The notes under the pieces were generated by a model. It did not search any database and had not been told where the DNA came from. It saw only the letters and a list, made by a program, of their open reading frames with translations. This document shows positions 44,530 to 56,128 of a stretch of DNA of 64,000 nucleotides, in pieces. Origin of the DNA: Phocoena phocoena (lineage: Eukaryota; Chordata; Mammalia; Artiodactyla; Phocoenidae); assembly GCF_963924675.1 (NCBI RefSeq), contig NC_089220.1, positions 82,711,168 to 82,775,167 of the forward strand, read 5' to 3'. Within the stretch, counting starts at the first letter, position 1; the number at the start of each line of letters is the position of its first letter. Position numbers and translations under genes: made by a program.

Positions 44530-46174
44530 ATGTGTGTGGATTAATTTAGTGGACCCTAAGGAAAATTCTGTGGAAGATGGCAAACTTTCATCCTTTCATC
44601 ATCACCAGGGAACATCAAAGTTTGTAGCTAGCAAAATAGGAGGAGGGAGACTACAGAATCTCCTTCTCAGTGAACCTTTAATAATCTCCCTGCTTCTTCC
44701 TAGTCTGGGTTAGTTTAGACTCATTCCTGCTAGAGGCTGAGCAATGGATTAAATATTTATAATTCCACCAGTTCACCCCATCATAACACCTCCAGATCAT
44801 CATGCCTCCAAAACTTGCTTTGTTAAGTATAGCCTAGCTGGGAGCCAGACCACGAGCCTGTATCTCTGAACTTCACCCACAGGCCTGTTGCTGGGACCAG
44901 CCAAGGCTGGTCTGTTTCTGGTGAGACAAAGAGCCATCAGCTGATGCTTTGATCGTGCAAAGAAGTGATCACAGCTGCTTCAGAGGTAATCAGCAAAGAA
45001 TGTCAGGAGGAAATGGCCCAAGGGAATAGAAATGCTTTTGCTGTCTTAGATGGTAGTTTCGCAAGCCAGTGGACAAATGACAAGCTGGAAATAGCACACA
45101 CTGAGTATTAGTGATAGTAACGGGAAAGGGCTTTAGTCTGTAAGCTGGACCACACATCTACCACCGCTCGCTTGAGAGGAACCGGTGCCTGAAACAGATA
45201 AGTTTCCCGACATGACTAACTTATTGAGTGACTATCTTTTTGCCTGCTTTGCCCCCCATGCTGATGGGAAATGAGGCATCAGGGAATGCACAGACTTGAG
45301 GAAGCCCTGGTAATATGAGGGACATCCTCCCCAGGGCAAGTACTGTGGAGGAGAAGTTGACACTGCCCTCAGCCTAGGGGGCTCACCATTGTTTCTGGTC
45401 TTCAGAACTAAAGGGGGTAGACCTAACACCTTCGTTCACCTGTGAGGTCTGTGCCAGTGCCAATGCTGGACTGACAGGAAAAATTAAAGTGCAGAATTAC
45501 ATATTTCATTTAAAAACTGAACCGTTGCAGGGTTAATCTTGCGACATCATCACATTCACCCAGTCTCAGGTCTATTTGTTACTGTTGCCCTAGTTTTGTT
45601 CTACAGAATCATGGTTCCATTGAATTATTAATAGGAAATCCCTGAAAACAAGGATTCAGAAGTCAAATGAGTTTTGGGGAAGTCATTTGAGTATGCTTCC
45701 TTGAGTGGGAGAGAAAGGAGGGAATGACTGCCTCAGTCCAGCGATCATGTGGACCCTGGACCCACCCCCTGGAGCGGGCAGCACGCACAAGCGAAGGTCA
45801 TCCATGAAATGTGTCAGGGCCACTCAGGGAAGGACCCTCCCTCCTGGTGACTTTGTTTGGGTGGCCTTCAGGAGCAACCCCCGACCCTCCATATTAAAAT
45901 GCATTTTTGGTGCCATATGAAACAAGTCAGAAAACTCCCAACAAACTCTTCAAACTCCTGTTTTCCAGGAAAATTCCAGAAATATGGATGTCTCTAAAAG
46001 ACTATTTTTTTAAAAAAGGTTGAAAGTTGCCTGCAAAAACCTTGAAAAAGAGCAGCAGCAGATACAATATGATTGTATTGTATGAGGATTCAAGACGATC
46101 ACCTACCTTCCTATTGTTCTAAGATATAGTTTTATAAGCGACAAGTCAGTTATTAAATTCACTGGTTGAGAATG
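44530..46174. other. Unassigned stretch
   Basis: Several short overlapping open frames, no recognised domain or repeat. Confidence 0.4.
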
Positions 46175-46178
46175 TACC

Positions 46179-46778
46179 TGTTAGGGAACCATTGACCGAA
46201 ACTGCCAGCCTTGGCCAAACATGATGATAACCACTTGCCTGTTATCGTCATGTCTCATGTTATCATGAGTCGTCTCACAACAGGAGGTCCCGATAAAGAA
46301 TGAGGTGCTGCCACCAAAAACTAACCGAGAGAATTTGAGAGGGACCGAAAGGAGGGAGGACACACCAGCCGACAGTATGTCTTGTAAAACTAATCTGGAG
46401 GAATTCAGGAGGGGCAAAAGAGGAGGCAGGAGACATATGTCCTGCTGACCTCCCAGAAACCCTCAAGATGGAATCCATCTTGTCTGAGAGATGCACACGT
46501 CACCAGGAAGGGCCCTGAGTCACCCAATATGGGCCAAGCAAGATGACTGGCCAGAGACAACTCGGAAACTAACCCCGTTACCATAAAACCTGAGACTGCC
46601 AGCCACATCGCAGAGCAGTTCTCCTGGGCTCCCTTACCCTGCTGCTCTCCACCCGGACGCCCCTTCCCAATAAAGTCTTTTGCTTTGTCAGTACGTGTGT
46701 CTCCTTGGACAATTCATTTCCGAGTGTCAGACAAGAGCCCCCTCTCAGACCTTGGAAGGGTTCCCCCTTCCTGCAACA
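46179..46778 (+). repeat. Solo retroviral-type LTR (endogenous, class I-like)
   Basis: A 600-base block starts TG (tgttagggaaccattgaccg) and ends CA (cccccttcctgcaaca). Near its 3' end is AATAAA (46669-46674, in ttcccaataaagtcttttgc), then a U5-like segment with gtgtctccttggacaattca. No internal retroviral genes adjoin it, so it is read as a solo LTR left by recombination. The 4-base flanks (tacc and tatt) do not match, so ends are old or slightly misplaced. Assignment to a class I (gamma-like) family is by resemblance only. Confidence 0.65.
46669..46674 (+). promoter_or_regulatory. LTR polyadenylation signal
   Basis: AATAAA placed about 105 bases from the LTR end, the usual position of the R/U5 polyadenylation signal. 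Confidence 0.6.
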
Positions 46779-46990
46779 TATTTTTATTGATTCCAGACAC
46801 AACGGCATCGCAGGTTCCCTTCAGTTGAGTAATAACCTGAGGTATAAAGAATTCATTATCCAGTGAAAGTGTTGACTCTTCTGTACGGTATTGGAACGCG
46901 CTCCCTTCCTGTTACCTCTTTAATTATCATTTTAATAACAATCCAGTAGTTCACCAAACTCCTCTGCTCAGGCAGGCCCAGAAATGCCCT

Positions 46991-47031
46991 GGGGGAGGCG
47001 GCGGTGGGGGTGGGGGAGGCGGGGGGCGGGG
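46991..47031 (+). repeat. G-run cluster, strong G-quadruplex candidate
   Basis: Five G-runs of 5, 5, 5, 6 and 4 within 41 bases on the plus strand, separated by short loops. The minus-strand translation gives only an artefactual poly-proline. Confidence 0.8.
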
Positions 47032-47294
47032 AAATGACTTCCCCCCCACAGTGAACAATACTCCGTGGCTCAGCTTCTTCATCACAACCCAGTATGCGCT
47101 AATGTCATGAACAAAGTTCACCCCAATAGTCAAGTCACTTTCTGGGCATCCATGAGACTTGGGGAAGGGCAGGGACCCTTTCAGGCCACAGGGAAGTGGG
47201 AGCAGATTGTTGCCACAAGACTGTGGGCCTGTCCTAACTCACTCGGTTAGTTTAACCAGAAAATCGAGCTGGAAGTTGCAAGAGTCAAGTTAGT

Positions 47295-47400
47295 AACCAG
47301 CTGGGACAAAGAGCAATTTCCTTCACCTCTTGGTGCTTCCATTTTCTAATCTGAAAAATGAGGTTTAGACCAGATGATCTCAGGGTCTCCTTTGGCTCCA
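47295..47400 (+). repeat. MIR SINE fragment, sense
   Basis: Motifs cttcacctcttggtgcttcc, attttctaatctgaaaaatg and ccagatgatctcagggtctc match MIR. Confidence 0.65.
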
Positions 47401-47439
47401 CTTCAAGCCGCTAGATGATGGCTCTGTGCAAAGAGGAAC

Positions 47440-47540
47440 CACATCTTTTTTGTTCACCACTTTAACTCCAGCACTGAGTACGTTTCTAGAACATAACAGG
47501 TGTCAAAAGGGTATTTTTGTAAATGTATGAACACTCAAAT
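47440..47540 (+). repeat. L2 3' end fragment
   Basis: Motifs ttcaccactttaactccagc and tagaacataacaggtgtcaa fit the L2 3' UTR. Confidence 0.5.
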
Positions 47541-49339
47541 ACAATGCTGAATTCAATCCAAAATATGCAGCTGGTTCATATAATTCACGGCAAAACACCC
47601 CTCTTTTCCCTCGAACACTAAAATCCCTTTCATTTTTATCTGTTTCCTAGATGAGACCCTAAATAGCCCCCTTACTAGATTTACTTAGCTGGTGTATTGA
47701 ATAGCATTGTCACCTACCAGAGGTAACATAAATCCTCCAACAAGAACTTTTAGGAAAAAAATCTGTGAATAATCCAATGCATCAGACTTATTCGCTGATG
47801 ACAATGTAAGTCACTGAAAAGACCGTTGAGATAGCCAGTGATGTCTTGTGATTAGGTTCAGAATGTGAAGAACCATTCTGCAAAAAAAAAAAAAAAACCA
47901 AAAAAACAAAAAACCTGTTACACAGAGGTTCTTACAAAGATAAAAATAGACAGGGCTGGCACAAGAAAATTCTGAAGGTCAGGCATTTTTTCTGTATTTC
48001 CAAAGTCCCTTTTCTAACTCCTTCCCTGAATTCGGCAAAGGACTCATTATTTATCGTAATTGCAAGTTTAAGCCTTTAGTCTCTTATTGTGCAATTAAAG
48101 ACATATGTTAAAGGAATTTTGGGCAATGGAAAACAGATGGAGAGATCTTTGGCAGGAGGGTTCAGTGGAAGACAGGGAGATCTTCATACCTCTCACGCTC
48201 CACTACACCTAAAACTGATCTTAAACCTAAACTTCCTATGGGAACGTTTTGGTTGCCTGGTGGTCTGGGGGTTGAGGTGGAGTGGAAGGTGGCAGAACAC
48301 TTACCCAAAAGGAATAGGGAGGGTGTCTGACCTATTCCCATCTTCCTGCCACACATGTCCAGGGTCAGGGTCCAGGGATCCCTCTGACTGAGCCCTCTCC
48401 CCTTCCTGAGGCCAGTACAATACAGGATAGCCTCAATTCCCTCAAAAAGAGTCATGGGCTATTTTCCTCCCAACCTTGCCCCCCCCGGCAACCTCAGTTT
48501 CTAGGGTTCCTGATCACCCAGTTCTTTAAGACTAACCCCAGCCTTATATAGTAACTCTATTTTTCTGAACAAGATCCATGGACTGACCCATAATCTGGGA
48601 AAAAAAAAAAAAGAACAAATACTTGAAATTTGACCTGCATCATAACATTGGAGATGCTCCAACAGGACAGAAGCACAGGCAGCTTGAAGCATTAGGTTGG
48701 TGTACAGAAAAGCCCAGCACTGCCCAGAACAAGAGACCCTTACCAGAGAGTATGATCTAGGATCTGAGTGTGATTATATGCATGGCAATGATGGTAACAG
48801 TGGGAAAAACAAAAACAAAAAACAAAACAAAAACAAACCACGGCACCAGGAAAAACTATTCATGATGAGACCAATTCTTAGTACTGATGAACTAAGCAAT
48901 GGCAGAAGAAAAGTTACACTTTTCCTGTAAAGGCCATACTAAATGTAATCACTGGAATACTAAATGTAACCATATATCCATGAATGTATAGCCAATTATG
49001 GAGCAAATACAATAGAAATTATGTGTATCTTAATGTGGTCAAATTTATTGTAGCTTTTACTGTGTAGCAATGCTAAGCTGAACTTCTCAGTCTTCTTAGC
49101 TTGTGACTCATGGTTGTCAGATTGTATCTAAAGTAATAAAAGACCACAGTAGTTAAGAAACCTTGATATTATTTGATTTGTCTAATATCCAACCTTGCAC
49201 CCATATCCCCAGATATTATATAAGATACTTACTGCTTTATTTTAAATCTCCATTATTTTATGACTTGATACTATATTGATATTTTAAAATAAAACTTGTG
49301 AAATTTTGAGGGGTTACAATTTTTTCTGTTATGGGCAGT
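47541..49339. other. Long stretch without recognised gene
   Basis: A-rich runs at about 47881-47912 and 48800-48838. Overlapping 97-100 codon frames at 48089-48455 on opposite strands have no domain. Bases near 48690 (ttaggttggtg) were checked for a mariner MITE and not accepted. Confidence 0.4.
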
Positions 49340-49500
49340 ATAACATAGTATTTAAGGAAACCAACATTGTTGTCAAGTAAATCTGAGTGTGAATACCACC
49401 TATGAAGTGTGTGAACTTAAACTGAGAGACTGGTTTACCTCTACATATCAGTGTGCTCGTCTATAAAATGGGCACAGTGATAGGGATGGTTCAATATACC
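49340..49500 (+). repeat. MIR SINE, sense, weak
   Basis: Motifs tgtgaataccacctatgaag and gtctataaaatgggcacagt in MIR order. Confidence 0.55.
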
Positions 49501-49914
49501 AACCAATAGTACCACATGAGGGTTGAGGGTCATGGAATCTCAGAGTTAAGTGAGGTCTTTAAATTATCCAGTACAACCTTCTAATTATACTTGCAGAGAT
49601 CATTCCTCCTTATGTAGAGTTTAAAAACCAAAACCTGGGTGATAATGCTAAGGGAAGGCTAAATGAGTAACCAGGATATCAGATGTGAGGAGTGTTTAGA
49701 AGGCTTAAAAACTTTTTTTTCTAAAGCTATTTAGCCTGCACTCATCCAAACATGTAGAGATCAATCTTATTTCTGCAGACCTTATCTACTTAGGAGCTCT
49801 TTGAATTCATGCACGTTTAAGCAGTGTAATTAATATTGGTATACTGTATCTTACAGTTTCTCTTTTTTTTTTTTCCAGTTCTATTTATTATCATAGCTAA
49901 CGATTCCAGATCTT

Positions 49915-50110
49915 GATTATTGAACCTCAAACTGTGCCAGGCACAGGACTTGGAGGTACGCAAGTATCATCTTAGGCAATTTTAAGAACAACTCTGACGT
50001 GGTTACTATTATTTTCCCCATTTTACATGACTGAACCAAAAATGAGGTTCAGAAAGGCTAAGTAGCACGCCCAAGGTCACAAAACATATAAGAGATTTCA
50101 GACAATGGCA
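49915..50110 (-). repeat. MIR SINE, antisense
   Basis: Motifs actgtgccaggcacaggact, attttccccattttacatga and cacgcccaaggtcacaaaac match antisense MIR. Confidence 0.8.
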
Positions 50111-50337
50111 AACAAATGCAACGTTACTTTTGCAGAACGGTAGAGAATTGTAGTATCAGTTCTGTATGACTGTATGGACTATTACTCCTATAAACAAAAA
50201 TTTGAGTCATTAATCTTCCTTGAAACAAAACTAGCAATCCATTAACTTACCCTATGGCAAAGGATATTTAGTAACATATCTGGAAGAAAAAGAACTAAAG
50301 GTCACTATAAACAATTAAAAAATCAAAGTAGCAGTAG

Positions 50338-50364
50338 TGATGATGATGATAATGATGATGATGG
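50338..50364 (+). repeat. (GAT)n trinucleotide tract
   Basis: Imperfect run of tgatgatgatgataatgat type units. Confidence 0.85.
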
Positions 50365-51454
50365 TAGTGTAATGATAGCAACAAGAATTAAGGAAAATAA
50401 AGAAGAGCTAGTAATTTCTTAGACTTTTTCCAAGTGTTTTTGTGGAACACCCTTCACCTGAGATCTTCCAAAAGAGATAGATAAATGTAAAATATATTCA
50501 TCTCCCGAGAAAGGCAGCTGGAACATTCCACCAGATAGTGAGATCTTACAAGCTATACAAGCATAGGAGTAAACCATGCTCTGTAATGGGTTTCTCAATT
50601 TTGGCAAGTATACAGATGTTTCATGGATGTGGTCATCAAAAAGTCCCTGTTAATATGAGACCAGAATCCTGTGACTACCACAGCTCTGGTAACAAATCTC
50701 CTTCAGGACAGAATCTCAGTTTATAGTAAATGTTTGGTTTACGCTTACCGAGTTCATCCGGATATGAGTTTAGAAGATATTTTTCATATTGGCCTTAAAG
50801 CAAAGTCATACTTTAACAAGCAAAAGCCAGAACCTGAAGCTCCCCTAAGATTCTCCCAGCTTCCCAAGATTCCTGGGTATATGATGCAGTTACAACACAT
50901 CATTCAATAATCATTGAATATGTGCTGATGATTTGCCTAGTACTGTGCTCTATGCAGTGAGAGGTGCTAGTAAGTGAAGATATGGTCCCCCTGGTCTAAG
51001 AGGAAATTAAACATCATGGACTTGGAGACACGTGTTATTTACTGTCAACTTTCTCTGGAGTCCATGGACCCTCCAAAGCCTCACAGGGTCTTGGTGCTGA
51101 TATTCACAGATGGTATCCATAAGTCTCAAATTTCTTTCAGTTGCCAGTTCTTCACCCCCAATCCATTTGTACTGGCTCCCATTCCAGTAGGTACAAAGCT
51201 ACATCATTCTCCATGAATTTCTCATTTCAAATTGGATGACCTACTTAGAACCACAACCCGGCTTTCTCCAGTGGGCTACAGGGCAACTGGTGTTTTTGCA
51301 CATTTCCAAGCAGGGAATGGAAAAAGCAGAAAGGGACAGCAGAATAGCTGGGCCCCTTTGCTTGTAACGCAGAATCACAGGATGTTCCTCAGCCTGTTCA
51401 AGGTCATAGTCTGAGCCTCAAGCAAAGGCTCTCCTGTGGTCTGCAAATACACCA
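50365..51454. other. Unassigned stretch
   Basis: Short overlapping frames (up to 80 codons) with no recognisable domain or exon signal. Confidence 0.35.
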
Positions 51455-51810
51455 AGCTCCCTTCTCAAAACCTTCGTATGGCTGTTCCCCTCTGCCTGGG
51501 GTGCCCTTCCTCCACGGCTGTGAGCTTCCTTCTCCCACTGCCTTCCGGTTGCTGCTCAAATATCACCTTATCAGAAATGCATCCTCTAACCACCCTATCT
51601 AAAATATTAAATCTCCCCATCCTTTCTCCTCTACCATAATTTATTTTTATCACCTATCCCAACCAAAAACCCCACAAATGTTTGTTTATTTTGTCTCCTC
51701 CCACTAGAAGTAATATCCATGACAATAGGAACTTCATGTGCTTTTTGTTTTCTGCTGATTGCCCACATCTTGGCAGTTAGGAAGCACTTAATCAGTATAT
51801 GTTGAGTTAA
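51455..51810 (+). repeat. L2 LINE 3' region, sense
   Basis: Motifs ctctgcctggggtgcccttc, ctgctcaaatatcaccttat, gacaataggaacttcatgtg and agcacttaatcagtatatgt follow L2 order. The open frames here are old L2 ORF tail. Confidence 0.75.
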
Positions 51811-51814
51811 AACC

Positions 51815-52215
51815 CCTCAAAAAGTATAAGACAAATCAAGTTGCTCTTAAGTCCAGAGATCCATTGTCTTATTTCTCAGTATTGGTCCTACCCTCCAGAT
51901 TGTTCAGGTGTTCTCTTTTTTTCCTAGCATCTTGCACTTTGTCCCACACTAACAGAGCCTCGAGAAGGACTTGAGAAAGCATATTAAAGGCTAAGATTTG
52001 GACCTTCGTGTCCAGGTTCAAGATCAGATTTGTGGTAAATTCACAGAGAGGCACTAATTGTCTGTTGACTCCACCACAATCCAAAGTTTGATCATGACTT
52101 AGAAATGTGAGATTAACTAAGGGAGAGCCAAGTAGCCAGGACACTCAATCTCTTTGAACACAACCAATTTTGAAAGTTAAATGTTTCATGGAATCAATCA
52201 TGCTTCCTCATTCTC
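51815..52215. other. Unassigned stretch
   Basis: A 91-codon minus frame (51869-52144) contains VNLTFLSHDQTLDCGGVNRQ-type residues but matches no family I recognise. Confidence 0.35.
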
Positions 52216-52217
52216 AG

Positions 52218-52350
52218 TGACCTAAAGCAAGGGCACAGAGAGGTTAAGTGGTTTGCCCAACATCCTACAGTATATCAGCAGAAGTACGGGTCTTGGAAAC
52301 GACCAGGTTTCCATATTTCCTGCTTGCGACCACTCTGAAACAGAGAACCA
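52218..52350 (-). repeat. MIR SINE, antisense
   Basis: Motifs agggcacagagaggttaagt and ggtttgcccaacatcctaca match antisense MIR. Confidence 0.7.
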
Positions 52351-52409
52351 TGCAAGGGGCACACACAGTAAGTTCGAGTCCTACTGGTGTAAGGCTGGAG
52401 GAAGGAAAC

Positions 52410-52452
52410 ACACACACACACACACGCACGCACACACGCACGCATGCATACA
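52410..52452 (+). repeat. (CA)n/(CG)-interrupted microsatellite
   Basis: About 40 bases of CA repeats with GC substitutions (acacgcacgcacacacgcac). Confidence 0.9.
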
Positions 52453-52766
52453 CACTGACCCCACATACTATGGAACGGATGTAGAGTTGCCCTTCCCAAG
52501 TTTTCTATAAAGATGGCTGAATTTACGGTTGGAAAGATAAACACATCTTTTCAGCTCTTGCCAGCCTGGAACCACCACCAGGGTGCCCGGAAGGGACTGA
52601 ATCACTTGCTCTTCAATTTCCTATAATCTCAAGACAACCCGGATGGTTATACAATTTTCTGTCCTTCACTTCTCCAAGGCAGAAGTGTCCCTTAAGAAAC
52701 CTGCTTCACCTAAAATAAAAAAATGATTTGAGGTTACCTTTATAACATTGTGTAGTATCTCTCCTC
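52453..52766. other. Unassigned stretch
   Basis: No repeat or coding signal recognised. Confidence 0.35.
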
Positions 52767-52782
52767 AAAGAGCAAATTTTAG

Positions 52783-53134
52783 GGACTTCCCTGGTAGTAC
52801 AGTGATAAAGAATCTGCCTGCCAGTGCAGGGGACACAGACTCCATCTCTTACCTGGGAAGATCCCACATGCCGTAGAGCAACTAAGCCAGTGTGCCACAA
52901 CTACTGAGCCTGCGCTCTACAGCCCACAAGCCACAACTGCTAAGCCCCCGAGCCACAACTACTAAAGCCCACACACCTAGAGCCCGTGCTCCACAACAAG
53001 AGAAGACACCGCAGTGGGAAGCCCATGCACTGCAACGAAGACTAGCCCCCACTCACCGCAACTAGAGAAAAGCCGGTGCCCAGCAAAGAAGACCCAACAA
53101 AGCCAAAAATAAATAAATAAATAATTTTTTACAA
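52783..53134 (+). repeat. CHR SINE, older long form, complete
   Basis: Head gacttccctggtagtacag, degraded B-box region, ccacaactactgagcc blocks, end aagccaaaaataaataaata. Perfect 16-base target duplications aaagagcaaattttag at 52767-52782 and 53135-53150. Confidence 0.93.
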
Positions 53135-53183
53135 AAAGAGCAAATTTTAGCATTCAGCCTTCAACAATCAGAAGAATAAATCA

Positions 53184-55205
53184 GGGGTGGTGGAGAGCTT
53201 CTGGGAAGATGGCGGAAGAGTAAGACGCGGAGATCACCTTCCTCCCCACAGATACACCAGAAATACCTCTACACATGGAACAACTCCTACAGAACACCTA
53301 CTGAACGCTGGCAGAAGACCTCAGACCTCCCAAAAGGCAAAAAACCCCCCACGTACCTGGGTAGGGCAAAAGAAAAAAGAATAAACAGAGACAAAAGGAT
53401 AGGGATGGGGCCCGCACCAGTGGGAGGGAGCTGTGAAGGAGGAAATGTTTCCACACACTAGAAGCCCCTTCAAGGGTGGAGACTGAGGGTGGCGGAGGTG
53501 GGTAGGTTCGGAGCCACGGAGGAGAGCACAGCAACAGGGGTGCGGAGGGCAAAGCAGAGAAATTCCCGCACAGAGGATCGGTGCCGACCGGCACTCACCA
53601 GTCCGAGAGGCTTGTCTGCTCACCTGCCGGGGCGGGCGGGGCTGGGAGCTGAGGCTTGGCCTTCGGTGGAGCGCAGAGGTTGGCGGCGTGAACACAGCCT
53701 GAAGGGGGCTAGTGCGCCACGGCTAGCCAGGAAGGACTCCTCCGGCGGAAAGTCTGGACCTGCCGAAGAGGCAAGAGACTTTTTCTTCCCTCTTTGTTTC
53801 CCGGTGTGGGAGGAGAGGGGATTAAGAGCGCTGCTTAAAGGAGCTCCAGAGACGGGCGCGAGCCGTGGCTAAAACCGCGGACCCCAGAGACGGGCAGGAG
53901 ACGCTAAGGCTGCTGCTGCCACCACCAGGAGGCCTGTGTGCGACAACAGGTCACTATCCACGCCCCACTTCCGGGGAGCCTGTGCAGTGCGCCACTGCCA
54001 GGGTCCCGAGATCCGGGGACAGCTCCACAGGGAGAGTGCGCGCGTGGCGCGCCGCAGCCTGGTGCAACGTCACGCCGGCCTCTGCCGCTGCAGGCCCGCC
54101 CTGCACTCCATGCCCCTCCCTCCACCCCGGCCTGAGTGAGCCAGAGCCCCCGAATCAGCGGCTCCTTTAACCCCGTCCTGTCTGAGCGAAGAACAGACGC
54201 CCTCCAGCGACCTACACGCAGAGGTGGGGCCAAATCCAAAGCTGATCCCCTGGGAGCTGTGAGAACAAAGAAGAGAAAGGGAAATCTCTCCCAGCAGCCT
54301 CAGAAGCAGCGGATTAAAGCTCCACAATCAACTTGATGTACCCTGCATCTGTAGAATACATGAATAGACAACGATTCATCCCAAATTAAGGAGGTGGACT
54401 TTAAGAGCAAGATTTATGATTTTTGCCCCTTTTCCTCTTTTTGTGAGTGTGTATGTGTATGCTTCTGTGTGAGATTTTGTCTGTATAGCGTTGCTTCCAC
54501 CATTTGTTCGAGGGTTCTATCCGTCCGTTTTGTTTTTTTCTCAATAATTATTTTTTTATTTTAATAACTCTATTATATTTTATCTTATTTTATTTTACTT
54601 TATCTTCTTTCTTTCTCTTTTTCCTTCCTCCCTCCCTCCCTCCCTCCTTTCTTTCTTTTTTTCTACTTCTACTAAACCTTTCTTTCCATTTTTCTCCCTT
54701 TTATTCTGAGCCGTGTGGACGAAAGGCTCTTGGTGCTGCAGCTAGGAGTCAGTGCTGTGCCTCTGAGGTGGGAGAGCCAACTTCAAGACACTGGTCCACA
54801 AGAGACCTCCCAGCTCCACATAATATCAAATGGCGAAAATATCCCAGAGATCTCCATCTCAAAACCAGCACCCAGCTTCACTCAACGACCAGCAAGCTAC
54901 AGTGCTGAACATCCTATGCCAAACAACTAGCAAGACAGGAACACAACCCCACCCATTAGCAGAGAGGCTGCCTAAAATCATAAGTCCACACACACCCCAA
55001 AACACACCACCAGACGTGGACCTGCCCACCAGAAAGAAAAGATCCAGCCTCATCCACCAGAACACAGGCACTAGTCCCCTCCACCAGGAAGCCTACACAA
55101 CGCACTGAACCAACCTTAGCCACTGGGGACAGACACCCAAAACAACAGGAACTACAAACCTGCATCTTGCAAAAAGGAGACCCCAAACACAGTAAGATAA
55201 GCAAA
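53184..55205 (+). promoter_or_regulatory. L1 5' UTR / internal promoter region
   Basis: About 2 kb upstream of ORF1. The first part (to about 54130) is GC- and CpG-rich. A pyrimidine-rich tract of TCTTTC and CCTCCC units lies at 54583-54690, and a TTTT-rich stretch at 54530-54600. Frames of 100-134 codons inside it (53489-53872, 54504-54908) overlap each other in several frames and are not conserved L1 proteins. The region is expected to drive full-length L1 RNA. Confidence 0.8.
53206..53215 (+). promoter_or_regulatory. YY1-type site at the L1 5' end
   Basis: The motif aagatggcgg lies 22 bases inside the element. In other mammalian L1s a YY1 site at this place directs transcription to start at the first base. 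Inferred by position and motif. Confidence 0.65.
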
Positions 55206-56104
55206 ATGAGAAGACAGAAAAACACACAGCAGATGAAGGAGCAAGATAAAAACCCATCAGACCTAGACCTAACAAATGAAGAGGAAATACGCATTCTACC
55301 TGAAAAAGAACTCAGAATAATGATAGTAAAGATGACCCAAAATCTTGGAAATAGAATACAGAAAATGCAAGAAACATTTAACAAGGACCTAGAAGAACTA
55401 AAGATGAAACAAACAATGATGAACAACACAAATGAAATGAAAAATACTCAAGATGGGATCAATAGGAGAATAACTGAGGCAGAAGAACAGATAAGTGACC
55501 TGGAAGATAAAATAGTGGAAATAACTACTGCAGAGCAGAATAAAGAAAAAAGAATGAAAAGAACTGAGGACAGTCTCAGAGACCTCTGGGACAACATTAA
55601 ACACACCAACATTCAAATTATAGGGGTTCCAGAAGAAGAAGAGAAAAAAAAAGGGACTGAGAAAATATTTGAACAGATTATAGTTGAAAACTTCCCTAAT
55701 ATGGGAAAGGAAATAGTTAATCAGTTCCAGGAAGCACATATAGTCACATACAGGATAAATCCAAGGAGAAATATGCCAAGACACATATTAATCAAACTGT
55801 CAAAAATTAAATACAAAGAAAGCATATTAAAAGTAGAAAGGGAAAAAAAATAAAAATAAAACACAAGGGAATCCCCATAAGGTTAACAGCTGATCTTTCA
55901 GCAGAAACTCTGCAAGCAAGAAGGGACTGGCAGGACATATTTAAAGTGATGAAGGAGAAAAACCTGCAAGCAAGATTACTCTACCCAGCAAGGATCTCAT
56001 TCAGATTTGATGGAGAAATTAAAACCTTTACAGACAAGCAAAAGCTGAGAGAGTTCAGCACCACCAAACCAGCTTTACAACAACTGCTAAAGGAACTTCT
56101 CTAG
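55206..56104 (+). pseudogene. L1 ORF1 (RNA-binding chaperone), frameshifted
   Basis: ORF1p coats L1 RNA and is needed for retrotransposition. The chosen start MRRQKNTQQMKEQ is the family start; an upstream in-frame ATG exists at 55167. Residues about 35-120 form a coiled-coil-like, charged helix (RIQKMQETFNKDLEELKMKQ ... EAEEQISDLEDKIVEI). An RRM-like part follows (TNIQIIGVPEEEEKKKGTEK, then PRHILIKLSKIKYKESILK). At about 55846 the A-rich stretch gggaaaaaaaataaaaataa brings a stop (55851-55853) and a frame change. The C-terminal domain is still legible in another frame (IRLTADLSAETLQARRDWQD) to the normal stop at 56102-56104. The frameshift lies in a homopolymer-like tract and removes the C-terminal RNA-binding domain, so the product would be inactive. 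Confidence 0.92.
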
Positions 56105-56128
56105 GCAAGAAACACAAAAGAAGGAAAA

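Noticed and set aside
46179..46778. Intact endogenous retrovirus
   Set aside because: Only an LTR is present. No gag, pol or env sequence adjoins either side within the window.
46951..47133. Poly-proline protein frame on the minus strand
   Set aside because: It is the translation of the G-run cluster, with no other coding evidence.
48688..48710. Possible mariner MITE (ttaggttggtg as in MADE1 ends)
   Set aside because: Only about 11 bases match and no partner inverted repeat is present downstream.
53489..53872. 127-codon open frame in a GC-rich island with overlapping frames on both strands
   Set aside because: It lies entirely in the L1 5' UTR, is GC-driven, and overlaps several equally long frames on both strands. 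It does not correspond to a conserved L1 protein.
54504..54908. 134-codon frame starting in a phenylalanine/leucine-rich stretch
   Set aside because: The hydrophobic stretch is the T-rich and CT-rich tract of the L1 5' UTR translated by chance.
55398..55784. Minus-strand frames of 128 and 157 codons opposite L1 ORF1
   Set aside because: They are the complement of A-rich ORF1 coding sequence, which produces long F/L/I-rich antisense frames.
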